Part shown: positions 36,997 through 48,900 of the stretch, piece after piece
Position numbering within the stretch: position 1 is the stretch's first letter
Layout: every line of letters starts with the position of its first letter
NCBI GenBank assembly: GCA_016617855.1
Contig: JAECUM010003202.1
Span: forward strand, 62,001-126,000
Direction: 5' to 3'
Length of the DNA stretch: 64,000 nucleotides
DNA from: Megalonaias nervosa
Lineage: Eukaryota; Mollusca; Bivalvia; Unionida; Unionidae
The notes under the pieces: model-generated
Database searches by the model: none
Told to the model about the DNA's origin: nothing
What the model saw: only the letters and a program-made list of their open reading frames with translations
Program-made: the position numbers and the translations under genes

Positions 36997-39900
36997 ATGT
37001 GAATCACTTATTAGATTTTGATGCCAGTCAAGAAATTTTTATATGTTTTATTTGTCATTTTATATACCTGCTATAAGGTGAACATAATACGGTATTTTTG
37101 TCCATTTGCTGATCTGTCTATTAGCAATTGTGTTTCTGTACATTTAGCATACCTTCCAACCATTACACTTCTGGCATAATTCTTGTGTGATTTTTCACTG
37201 AATTATGTTTTGTGCATGCCACTGAAAGGATTATGCTCATTTATAAGAATATGAGAATAACGTAATGTAGTGCTCAGGTTGAGCACATTGTAATGATCAT
37301 TGGAGGATTTGAGGCGTTGACTTTATGATCACTCATTGTCATGTTGACTAGTTGGGTGTTGAATATATCATTTCTCAGTATGTTTTCTGTTTGTATTCTG
37401 GTACTAATCCACATGGATTTTGCCTATTTGTGATGAGCTTTAACCAGCTGCAGGGCCAGGTTACTAGCAAAGGTTAATTTACATTTATACATGGATTACA
37501 CTTTTTATGCTCAGATTACACTCTTTGGCCACAGATTATGCTTATACCTCTCTTGTGGTTGGCAGATATGAATAATTTAAGTTTGCAACAATCTACAGTT
37601 ACCAGACTTTGTAGATGGCTCACACATTGGGTAAAGAAGAATCCTCTAGATTTTGTGGTCAAAAGGTCAGAGGTCAAGGTTACTTTAACAGAAAAAGGAA
37701 GAATGTTTCCTGCACAAGTAAGCTCATTCTATATGACCTACATTGAACAAGCTTTGTAGAAAGCTTGCATCTGGGATAAGAAAGAAACCTGTAAAGTTTT
37801 GGGATCAAAAGGTCATTGGTCCTGGACACAGTGACTGAATGAAAATTAATGTTTTCCACACAAAAATTTTAATTTGCCACCATTAATAGTTGTCAAACTA
37901 TAAATGGCTTACACATATGGAAGAGAAGAAGGCTATCAATTTGGAGGTCAAAGGTCATAGGTCAAGGTCACTGCAACTGAGAACAAAAAATGGTGTCTGC
38001 ACAACAATATTACTTCTGCTACATCACATTCCCAGACTGAACTTTGTTGATGGCTTTGACTTGATGTAAGGAAGACATCCATTGATTCTTATGGTGTCAG
38101 AGATCAGGTCTTTTGTCTGAAAGAAGAAACTCTTTAGAACAGTAACATAAGTTTTGCATCACATACCTGGACGAACTTTGTGGATGGCTTACACTTTGGG
38201 TAAGGAAGAAGTCTGTTGATTTTGAGGTCAAATGCTGAGAGGTCAGGGTCACTGAAAGAAGAAGAATTATATCTGCAAAAAAAATATCATTTACGAACCA
38301 TGTATCTTCACTGAAATTTTTTGAAGACTCACACATTATATAAAAGAGAAGCTTAATAATTTTAGTGTCAAAAGTCAAGGTCAAAGTCAAGGTCACTATG
38401 ACTGGAAGAAGAAAAATATTTTTTAATAATAACTTTACTTTTAGACAAAGTATCTCAACTAAAATGTGTAAAGGGGGTGGCTGTACTTAAGGTATGGAAG
38501 AGGCCTATTGATTTTAGCAACAAATGATAAGTAGTCGTGGTATTTGTGGCTCAAAGAAAAACTGGTTTTGCATAATAACTTTTTCTAAATTCAGTACCTT
38601 GATCAAACTATGTGGATCGATTACAATTGGAGTAAATAAAAAAACTAGATTCTGGGATCTATATGTTAGAGGTTACGGCTTGTCACATAGGAAAATATTG
38701 ATTTCCGCACAATCATTACTTTTTGTTCAAGGCCACATACCATTAGAATAGGTTGATGTTTTTGGTCAATAATCTTCAGAGTTAATTGTGTCCTACTAGT
38801 GCTTACATAGAGTGACCATTAAACACACAGTGGGCATATTGTTCACTTTTCGGATTTGCTTGGTGGGTGTTAATGGCACTTTTGGCACTTTATTTGACTA
38901 TATCATGCCAAGAAAATGGAAGCTAAGTACCTTTCTCAAGGATTCTCAGAAGAAGCTGACCTGGGTGGGTATTGAACCCATCACCCTTGGTTTATGATTC
39001 TGATGCTGTGATCTTGTTTTTGATTGGCTTGTTACTCCTGAGAAAGTCATATTTCTGATATGATGGTGATCAAACTTGGAATATATTCTTATATCATCAA
39101 GCTCTCAGACAGGTTTGATAATCTACTCATATTAATCAGATAATCTTGCTTCTGATTGGCAGAGGTTGTTATTAGAGGTTGTTGTTAGAGGTTGTTGTTA
39201 GAGGTTGTTATTATTATTGTTATTATTGTTATTGTTATTATTAGAGGCAGAGGATGCCATATTTCGGATCCAGTTTTGATCCAACTTAAAATATTGGTTT
39301 TATGATTCAGATCTTGGATCATTTTTATAATGATAGAGATCCATGCATGATGTAATCTTGCATGTGATTGGCTGAGCTTGTCACTACTCTGGAAGCCATA
39401 TTTGTGATTTGATTTTGATCAGATTTGGATTATATGCTTCTATCATTAGGATCTTGAATAGTGATGAGGGGATTTTGCATCTGGTTGAATCAGCATGAAA
39501 TAAAGTTTGTAGATAGTTTACACAGCATGTGTTCTTACACAGTTACATAAGCCTGTTTAGTGAAACAGCCAACTGTGAAGTTATCTAAGCCAAGTGAGTA
39601 ATGCTTAGGCCTCTTGTTTATTTGGACTTGTTTTGGTGGAAACCTTATAAATACACTTACTCAAAAAACAAGTTGACCAAATTTGAATGAAAATGAAGTG
39701 ATTTTTGGCTGAATCCCATTTTCCCATTCACTGAGGGGCAGACAATTTTGGAAGCAACCATATGGTTGGAGGTAGTTTTTCAATGTTTGAACAACATATC
39801 CAAAAGCTAATAAAATGGCATTGAGTAACTGGATAATCAGACTGAGAAAGTGTGTAAAGGTATATGGGGAGTACTTTGAAGGGATGCAATGATGTACTGT

Positions 39901-42900
39901 TCACTAATAAAAAAAAAAATTGCATAGTCCATAATTTTAAGAACATTTTAAATACCCGGTACCCCTCATTCATAGATCATTTGTATAATTAACTGTCAGA
40001 ATATATTGTGTTGAAATAGTGTTCTACATTTTTCAGGCTTGTATCTGCCTTTTCCTATTATGGAATTGTTCTCATGACAACAGAACTGTTCGAGACGCCA
40101 GATGGTTGCCATGGTAAGTAAAACTTGTGTACAAAGATACTATAATTTTCCTGGGTACAGACATTTGCATGGAAGAAAATGCAGGATAACCTAGTCATAA
40201 TGAACTCAATGTGTTTTTTCATATTGAAGAAACAATTTCAGTCTGAAACTTTTATGTCTCATAAGAATATGGTTGAGTCATCCATCCATCCTTTTGGTTA
40301 AGTTTTGTGCTTTGGTCAGTTTTTTATATTGTGCTTGGGCATTCATGATACTTGAACACAAGTTAATGAATTATTGTGTCAATTATTAGATATCAATATA
40401 TAAAGATCATAGTAGTTACTCCATGTACAGTCATTCCAAAATTTTTCATGCTTTCATACATGATATCTGGGACATTATTTATGCATTTCCATTTTATCCA
40501 TTGCAAAATTACTTGTTTGTCTGCAAGTCACAGACTGTGGCCGTAGAGGTTGATTATTTCTTCTTCAAATATGTTACACAATTATAATACCTCAGGAGAA
40601 CTACTACTACCTTGCAAGTCCAGCCCTCACAGGTAATAACTTTTTGCTAAAAAACCTCAAAATTATCTGCCTACTTAGGTTGCAGTCAGTAAGAGTGATC
40701 TACCCTTGGCACAGGGATTGGCACCAAATTCCATGAATATCTCAGTTACTACTTCTGCTTGTGCAGCATGCTCTTGACGGAGAGGCCTCTCAAATTCCAA
40801 TTTCTGAGTTTTTGAAAGTTTTACACGTACAGGTTGGAGGAGTTTTCACTTCAGAAGGAAAGTATACTCCATCTAATATTTTCAACTTTTCTATCTTCCT
40901 ATGATGACAGACTTCTGCCATTACAATTTTATCAGTTTGTTATCACACACTTACAGTAAAACCTTTTATGAGAGACCACCCCTTCTACCAACCAAAAGTG
41001 GTCTCCCAAGACAGGTGGTCTCTCATAACAGGTGTGTGAAAATGGACTGGTTTCCAGGGTCAGTAGTTAGCACTGTTGAAGAAGAAAAAAATACCCATAC
41101 TCACTGTACATGTATCATATCCTTTATTCATAAATCTTGTTAAATATTGCGTGCATTCCTCTCAAAATAACTTTATATAATAAAGATATACAGTGTACAT
41201 CTATAAAACAATGTGAATCAAATTTATATTTGAACATCACATGAATATGTACATGTATTAGCACATGTATATGATTTGCGAAATAAGCAAAGGTAATATT
41301 TATCCTAACCATAAGGTAACTTCACATGACCATAAATTTTAGAGTTGTTTCACATGCAACAAAAACTGCACAGTTAGCTATGATCTATATATCTTATTCT
41401 ATGTACTTACTTTTCTTTAAGAAATCCATTATACTTCTTTGTTCACATTTTTTACTCAGCTGATTGGTCTGAACATGTATCTCCATTTCTGAGCAAAGAT
41501 GCAAAAGTTTGGGATTGCAGTGCTGTAAAGCATATTCTTTAATCTCCTTTAAATGTTCTGTGACTGTAGAATGTGAAATAACCAGAGGCAGAATTTCACC
41601 AGTAGATGACTCATTGTCACTATCACTATCAGCAGTTGGAGGAGTACCCAATTTACCTCTGCTATTTTGCGAGCTGTCTCCCCTTTTTCACTTCTTTCAA
41701 TTACATTAAATCTTTCTTCCAGTGTTAGAATTTTTCTTTTTTTCATCGGAGGTTCTGCCATAGTTATTAGTGTTGATGTAATAACGACTAGATGTATTTC
41801 GATTTTGATCAGGATTTAGGGAAATGTGGAATAAATATATATTATTTACCAATGAATGAAACCCCCCAAAATAATTAACTCCTCAAGAAACAATACATTT
41901 TTTTGAGACGAAGTTTAAATCACCAGCGTTATAGCTTGATAAACAAAGGTTGCGACCATCTGCACCTGGGTAAACAAATGGTGGCTTGGTGAAACACTGT
42001 AACAAAAGAAATAATAAAAAAAAAAAAAACAATCCGGAAATGATTCTCACTTACTAGTGTTAAAGACAAAGACCTCATTCACCCGCAGGCATTACAGATT
42101 AACTGGAAAGACAAACGATGTACTCAACCCTACACTGAAGCCCTTTCAAAAGATTTATCACTGGGACATTAGGACTACCAGAAATGTGTGGGCTTTCACA
42201 AAGGTAAAGAAAAAATACAAACCTCTAAATTGACCGCTTATGTCCATCATTACTCCCTTTGATGAAAAATGGTTATCTTACTGGCAATTCACATGACTTC
42301 GTCACTACAATGGCGGTTAGTGACATGTACTTTAGTCTGGTTTACTGCAATTTACAAATGACACCATACGCCGGACTTGTAAATTTCACAAAACTGGTAG
42401 CTAGCCAATTTTTTTTTTTTTTTTTTAAATACTGTATTAGAACAATCTTTACTATTTATGCGGTCGTTGATACAAAGGATTAAATGATGGTTAGTGGTGT
42501 TTATCTTGCCTTATGGTTGTTTAGTGTTATTTAATGTGCACTTTGTTTGCATACTACATGTATCCTGAGCTCTCATGTTTACAAAGGATTAAGTCAAGGT
42601 CAGTGGTGTTGATCTCTGTTTTTTGCAATGCGGTCGTTCATAGCAGTGTCGAAATGCATATTTTGCCAAGAAATCGCGGTTGCTGGTCATGTTCAGCAGG
42701 TGGTCGCTCATAACAGAGCGTTTATATAATAAAATCTATCCGTGCATTACGATTGTGGTCGTACATGACAGGTGGTCATTCATAGCAGAGGTCGCTCATG
42801 ACAGGTTCTACTGTAATAGTATTTATGCACTTGCATGTTTAGCCTATGCAACACCTCACAAGTTATGGCTGTAGTTATATATTATATGTGAGTGCAAGTC

Positions 42901-45900
42901 TATCATAGGCTATATAATTTTGTCATGACTGATTACATACAGGTAAGTTTCTATATCAGTGTAGTCTTAGCATCTTTGTGCCAAACTAAATTGAATTTAC
43001 CTGTATATGCCATCATTGAGTCTTCCTACAGGTAACATTGTTAATTAGTATCATAGATTGATGCTTCATTGGCTTCATTAAGTTGTCTGCTATGAGCACC
43101 ATATTCCAAGTAAACATTTATTTGTAGCTCTGCACCAACATTGAGCTCAAAAATGGTGCAGGCTATACATATTTATATGTTCTGCTCTACTTGTCTTACA
43201 GATTAAATCATGGGCAAGACCATAACTAAACTTTGCAAATGCTGGAAGAATGTCGCTGACAGTCATCCTTCTTGTGTAGTATGTTCCAGCTGTGAAGCTA
43301 TTAACACATGTGAATACTGTCCAGCATGGACTTAAATAGATTACTGTGCTTGATGCTCCAAAAGAGACAGTGCTTAAGCACACATCAAAGGATGAAGATG
43401 CCATAAGTATACAAGATGACATGTCATCAGTACAGGAATTTCTTTAGAGGGATATAAATCCAACTGTGGTGCATCAGGCACAAAACACTGGAAAGCAACA
43501 CATTCAGAGACAGTTCCAGCCCCCCATTCACTGCCACTACATTATAAATCCTTATTGGCAATGATGATAGCTCCATTCCACTTCATGATTTTGATTCCAT
43601 ATTTATTGCTGAGGAGCAAGAGAAAGAGCAAACCAAACATCCCAAATTACATCTTGCACAGCAGATGCATGGAATCGGCTATGTAGATCAAGCATCCCGT
43701 AACCCATCCCAACAGCTTGAACTGGGCAATGTCATTCCCACAAGGATGGCCCACTTTTGTTATGACTGGACTAGGCCATATGCACATGGATCATAATGGG
43801 CCACGACTACAACAGATAATACATTATAAGGCACCAGAAGAACACCAGTTGTCCTGTATGTCAGATCTGGGCTATACACTTACTGACATGGATCAGCCTA
43901 ACCCACATAGTGGTTCTTGACATTTACTGTATACTAGGGGTCTCAAAACATACAGACTGCATTAGACCCGCCCAACCATATCCTGTGGCCCACAAAATGA
44001 TTGGCAACACAAGGTGTCACGAGAGATAATAAAGGTGGTGCGGCCCTTGTGCCACTGAAGATGCCCTCACGTGGCCCTCAGAGTGGTTTGAGTTTGAAAC
44101 CCCAGCTATATATGATGCCCAGCTTAGTGCCTCAATATCCAACAGACATTGCTCTGCAGTATTCTCAAAACTTTGGCACTCAAAGGGAAACTTTAAGCAG
44201 CAACCACTTGGAAGTCACGTTTTCAAATTCAGGGCACTCCATGAACCTCATGAGCAGTAGACCCTGACAATCCAGCACAAGAAACTTCAGACTCGCCACC
44301 TGCAAGCAAAGATGACAAAATGCTTAGTCTCAAGTTTCTTCATTGTTACTAGGCTATACGATGACTCAGGAAGACTGAGCCTTCTGGTTACTAGGCTATA
44401 CGATGACTCAGGAAGACTGAGCCTTCTGAGCTTCAGTCGAAGAAATTCTCCAGCTTTTACAATTGGAGTTCTGCCCACCTCCTTCCATGTCCTTATTCAA
44501 ACAACTTCCAGGAATTTCTTGAGATTCACCTTCAAAGACATGGTGTACCATTTCAAGGCACTCCCATTTGGACTCCACATCAGTCCCTGGGTCTTTACTC
44601 ATTTGATGAACCAAGTAGTGGCTTATATTTGGACCATCACTATGGCAGCAACATCAAACTACCTGGATGACATTCTCCAAAAACATTAGGTGAGTTATAG
44701 CATGACATAATAACTCTTGTTACTCTGCTCCTCAGTCTGGGGTTTCTTGTCAACAAAGATGATCCAACCTAGTACCATTTCAACAATTTGTTCATCTTGG
44801 GATGGAGTTCAACACACAAGTAAATAGAGTTTGTCTTCCCTCAGGAACGGGCATTGAAAATCAGTACCATGGTAGATTCTTTACCTATGAGGAAAACTCT
44901 ACATGCTTGAGAATTCCTATGCCTACTAGTCCTGCTCAGTGTGGCGATGGACCTCATTGTCCTGGGTCACCTTTTTATGCACCCATTACAAATGATTCTT
45001 TTACTACAATGGATGCAGAAAGTTTGCCCACCGACCAATCTCTTGCTATCTGCACAAATATGAGTTACCATCTCTGGAAATGGAGCAACTGTACTTGGTT
45101 TGCACCATATCTCTGAAAGTAAAACAACCATAAATCACAGTCTGTATGGATGCAAGTACAAAGGGGTGGGGAGCTCACTTACTACCATCTTTCTGGGTAG
45201 CCAATGGAGTGTGGTCTCTCCAGTTATGGCATCTACATATGAGTATTCTAGAGATGAAAGCCATTGTGAAAGCCTTTCATTGGTGGCAGGAATACTTAAA
45301 GGAGTTCTCATTCTGTCCGATAGCTCCATGGTAGTGATTTTTATCTCAAATGACAAGGTTGAACCAGGTTCCCAGACCTTTGCATTCAGATGTGGGATTT
45401 TCTGAAGTGGTGCCTTCAGTATGACAAATTCATGTCTAAGTTCATCATATTCCAGGCCGACTAAACATACTAGAAGAGTCATTGTCCTGGAACATTAAAC
45501 TAATACAGATGGAATGGTCTCTTCATCCCCTTGGTTTTCATTCAGATGTATGCCCAGTGGAACCAACCATTGGTGGACCTGTTTACGACAAGGTGAAATA
45601 CCACACTCCTAACCTTTGTCTCACCAGTCTGGAATCCAAAAGCCGGGCAGTCAGTATACTATCCATAGATTAGAACAGCCTGGATGCATAAGCTTACCCT
45701 CCAACACCTCTGATTCCAAAGGTGATACAGAAAGAAAAAGAATCATAAGGTTGCCTCATCCTGATTGCACCACTCAGATGGGAGAAGTCATGGATCAGTG
45801 ATCTCATCAGTCTTGCAATGGAAATTCCCAGGAAAATCATGGTATTCCCTCATCAACTCAAATAACTATGATGGCAGTTGTTTCTTCCCAATCCAGAGCT

Positions 45901-48900
45901 ACTGAACCTGCATGTCTGGATCATATTAAACAAGCCCTCGAAGATAAACAGTTCTCACAATCAGTCATAGAGAAAATTGCTCAAGCAAGACAGCCCTCCA
46001 CTCTGAAAGCATATGAAGGAAAAGGGCAGATGTTCATACAGCGGTGTATACAAGAACACATTATACATCTGCAGGCATCAATACCTCAAATAGCTAACTT
46101 TCTCCTCTGGCTCATCGAAGAGAAAAAGTTAGCACTAAGTACAAGCAAAGGTTATTGCTCCATGATGGCTGACACCTTGTGTCATCATGGAAGAGAGAAT
46201 ATCGGACAAAACAAAGACTTATCCTACCTTCTCTCCAATTTTGATTATGCACAACCAAAAACATTGACTCTGTGCCCAAAGTGGAACCTATCATACGCAC
46301 TAACTTGGTTGAACAAGACACCATTTGAATGGCTTTCAAGGGCATCATTTCATGTAAGACCTGCATCCTCACTGCATTAGCGATAGAAGGCAGAATCAAC
46401 AAAGTACATGCCCAATCAGTAGAGTATGTGTGTGATTTGGAGTTTTAACATAGCTTTAACAATTTTTCTGTCATATCACTACAATGTCTGAAGTGTGGCA
46501 GTTTATAGTGATGTCTAGCACTGGGGCATCATGCTGTCATGATGTCCCACCCAGTCATCTTATCCTAACACCAGGCAGACCAGTCCTAACACTGACCTCT
46601 TAATACTGAGCACCTAGAGAGGCAGCTGTTTGTACCATAGTTATAAGTCTTTGGTATGACTTGGCCAGGGTTCAAAGCCGCAACCTCGCACATCCGAGGC
46701 ATATGCTCTAACAACTTGGCCACTGGAGCGGTCCCCTATCAGTGGAACCAAACTACTTATAGTTATGACAAGTTGGGTCAGTTTCACTCATGACAGTACC
46801 AGCTGACACCACCAAGAACTGGCTCCCATCCATGGGTAACTAGACTTTTGTAATGAAATCTACTCAGGATACTTCAGCTGAAGGCCACTTCCAGGATCCA
46901 GTGTGAGCTCAAAAATAGTATCTAAAAAGGATAATTGATTGAGATCATGCCTTAGGACAATCAGCACAGATACTTTCGTCATGGATAAAGTGGGTTATTC
47001 ACACTGCATATTGGAAAATAACCCCAAATCAAATGAGCCTATTATGCATTTCAGCTCACCAGGTTGGAGCAGTTGCCACAAGCAATGCATCTGGTGAAAC
47101 TTCTGTCTAACTGTCATTATCAGTTCTGTGGGATGGAGATTGGAGTCCTCATTTTCCATCTTTTATCTAAGAGATCCTTTATCCAAAAGAGCTCAGCTCA
47201 GTCTGGTGGAACCTATAGCTGTGGCACAGCCAGTCACCTTACCAGGTCATTTGACAGCTTCTTAAGGATGAAGCTTCACAACTTCCACTGACTTTGTGAG
47301 AGGTAAATATTTCCCTTTTTTGAAGCCAGTCCCTAAAATATAGAGTCTATTCCAGTCGTGTTACCTTGAAGCTGTCTCACCTACCTTAGGGGACCAGAGA
47401 TGGTCTCTCCAGTGTAAGGGGATGTATCTCCCTCCACCTCTTACCTGTTCTCCTAAGGTATTATTTTTGTGTAACATAATTGAAGGAGAAACTAGTTAAT
47501 ATGTTTCTTCGATAATACTTACCCAATCATAATACACATACACCCTCCCATCCTCCCCACATTTCTATCCATATAGAGAATGTGCTTTCCGCTCCAGTGA
47601 GATATTCAGTGGATTTGGCACAATCCCTGTGCCAGGAACAGATCACTCTTTCTGACTGCCATCTAGGAGGGCAGATAACTTTTAGCTTTCTTAGCTTAAT
47701 GTTTTAATTGGGAGGGCTGGATTTGTGAGATACCATAGTAGTAGCTTTCCTATGGTATTTTGATTGGGTAGGTATTATCGAAGAAACACATTTTACTAGA
47801 AAAATTGGTAAATTTTAAATAACTCCTATATTGTATGCCTCACATATGAGAACTGAAATCAGTGATCAATGACACATGTATGACTGGAATTCCTGTGTAA
47901 TACCTTAGGATTTTTTCTTCCCCCAAGGAACTTACTCCCTGGGCTATAACTTACAAACTATTGAAATCCGCATTGAACCCTCCAGGTCATAACTTGAGAT
48001 TCCCACCATATAACCATATATACACTTACCAGACATAAGACAAGTTACTCATGCAGCTGTCATTGGTCCCAAGATTTATTCTTAACCCCAAGATGCTGAA
48101 ATTTACGGTGATTTCCAGTAGGTTAAACAGATTTCTAGTGGGTTATAATCTGTTAACATCCTAAAACAAGTAACTTTAAATTGTTCTGTATCCATAGGTA
48201 CTAAAGGTAAGTATAAGGCTTGAGAATTTTGCCTTTTATCCTTGTTCATCAGGTTTTTCTAAGAAAAGAGCATAGACTTGAAATCCTAACACTTTTGTTT
48301 GATGAAAAGTCCTTACAAGCTTGATAAAAAATGTGGAAGTTAGATGTTACAAGAAGCTAAAGTGTCCTAAATTATATTCTTTGGTTTTATGTAAAGTTAG
48401 CTTGTTAAAGGTCTGTGCACTTTGTATTTGATTTATATTACCATTGATTGCTATTCTGACTGATGCATGTGAACCATATTGATAGACTGCAATTGCTTCT
48501 CACTCACAGCTATCTACACCTCCTCAAAAGTTACAGCTTTTATCATATCAATGGCTGGGATGGCATAGTAGTTAATCCCCTATCTTAATGGCAGGTTCAA
48601 GGTGGCAAGAGATACAGTGGGGGATCTGGAATCCAAAAGAGGTTGGGTTGGTGGATCTTTGTGCATTACCTCAATGGTATAAAGTAGGAAAAATATTTTC
48701 CAATGCATGATTTAAATGAGGTGGCGATATGGCTCAATCGGCCCCGTGCATCTGCTTTGTCTTTTCTACAGCAATGCTATATAATCACATCTCTACAGTC
48801 TCAGGTTGTTTTCCTCTTGTTCACCATGATCAGTGGATTTATATGTCTTGTCTCATTTTCTCTGTTCAAACACTTCACCCAGTTATCGCTACTTTTTCAT

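Larger units (their letters stand above)
43190..47815 (+). mobile_element. DIRS-like retrotransposon relic, copy 2
   Basis: In order: a cysteine-rich gag-like region (about 43210-43450: [21 protein letters not shown]), reverse transcriptase (44450-44690), RNase H (45140-45400), the post-RNase H region (45500-45620) and tyrosine recombinase (45868-46380, 47040-47290). A family 1 SINE splits the recombinase. The 3' end has inverted arms at 47511-47528 and 47762-47790. All frames are broken. It belongs to the same group as 27250-31255 but is not a close copy. Confidence 0.78.

Noticed and set aside
42259..42483. 74-codon ORF inside the second Tigger relic
   Set aside because: No similarity to transposase motifs; it lies in the non-coding right part of the element and includes a T14 run.
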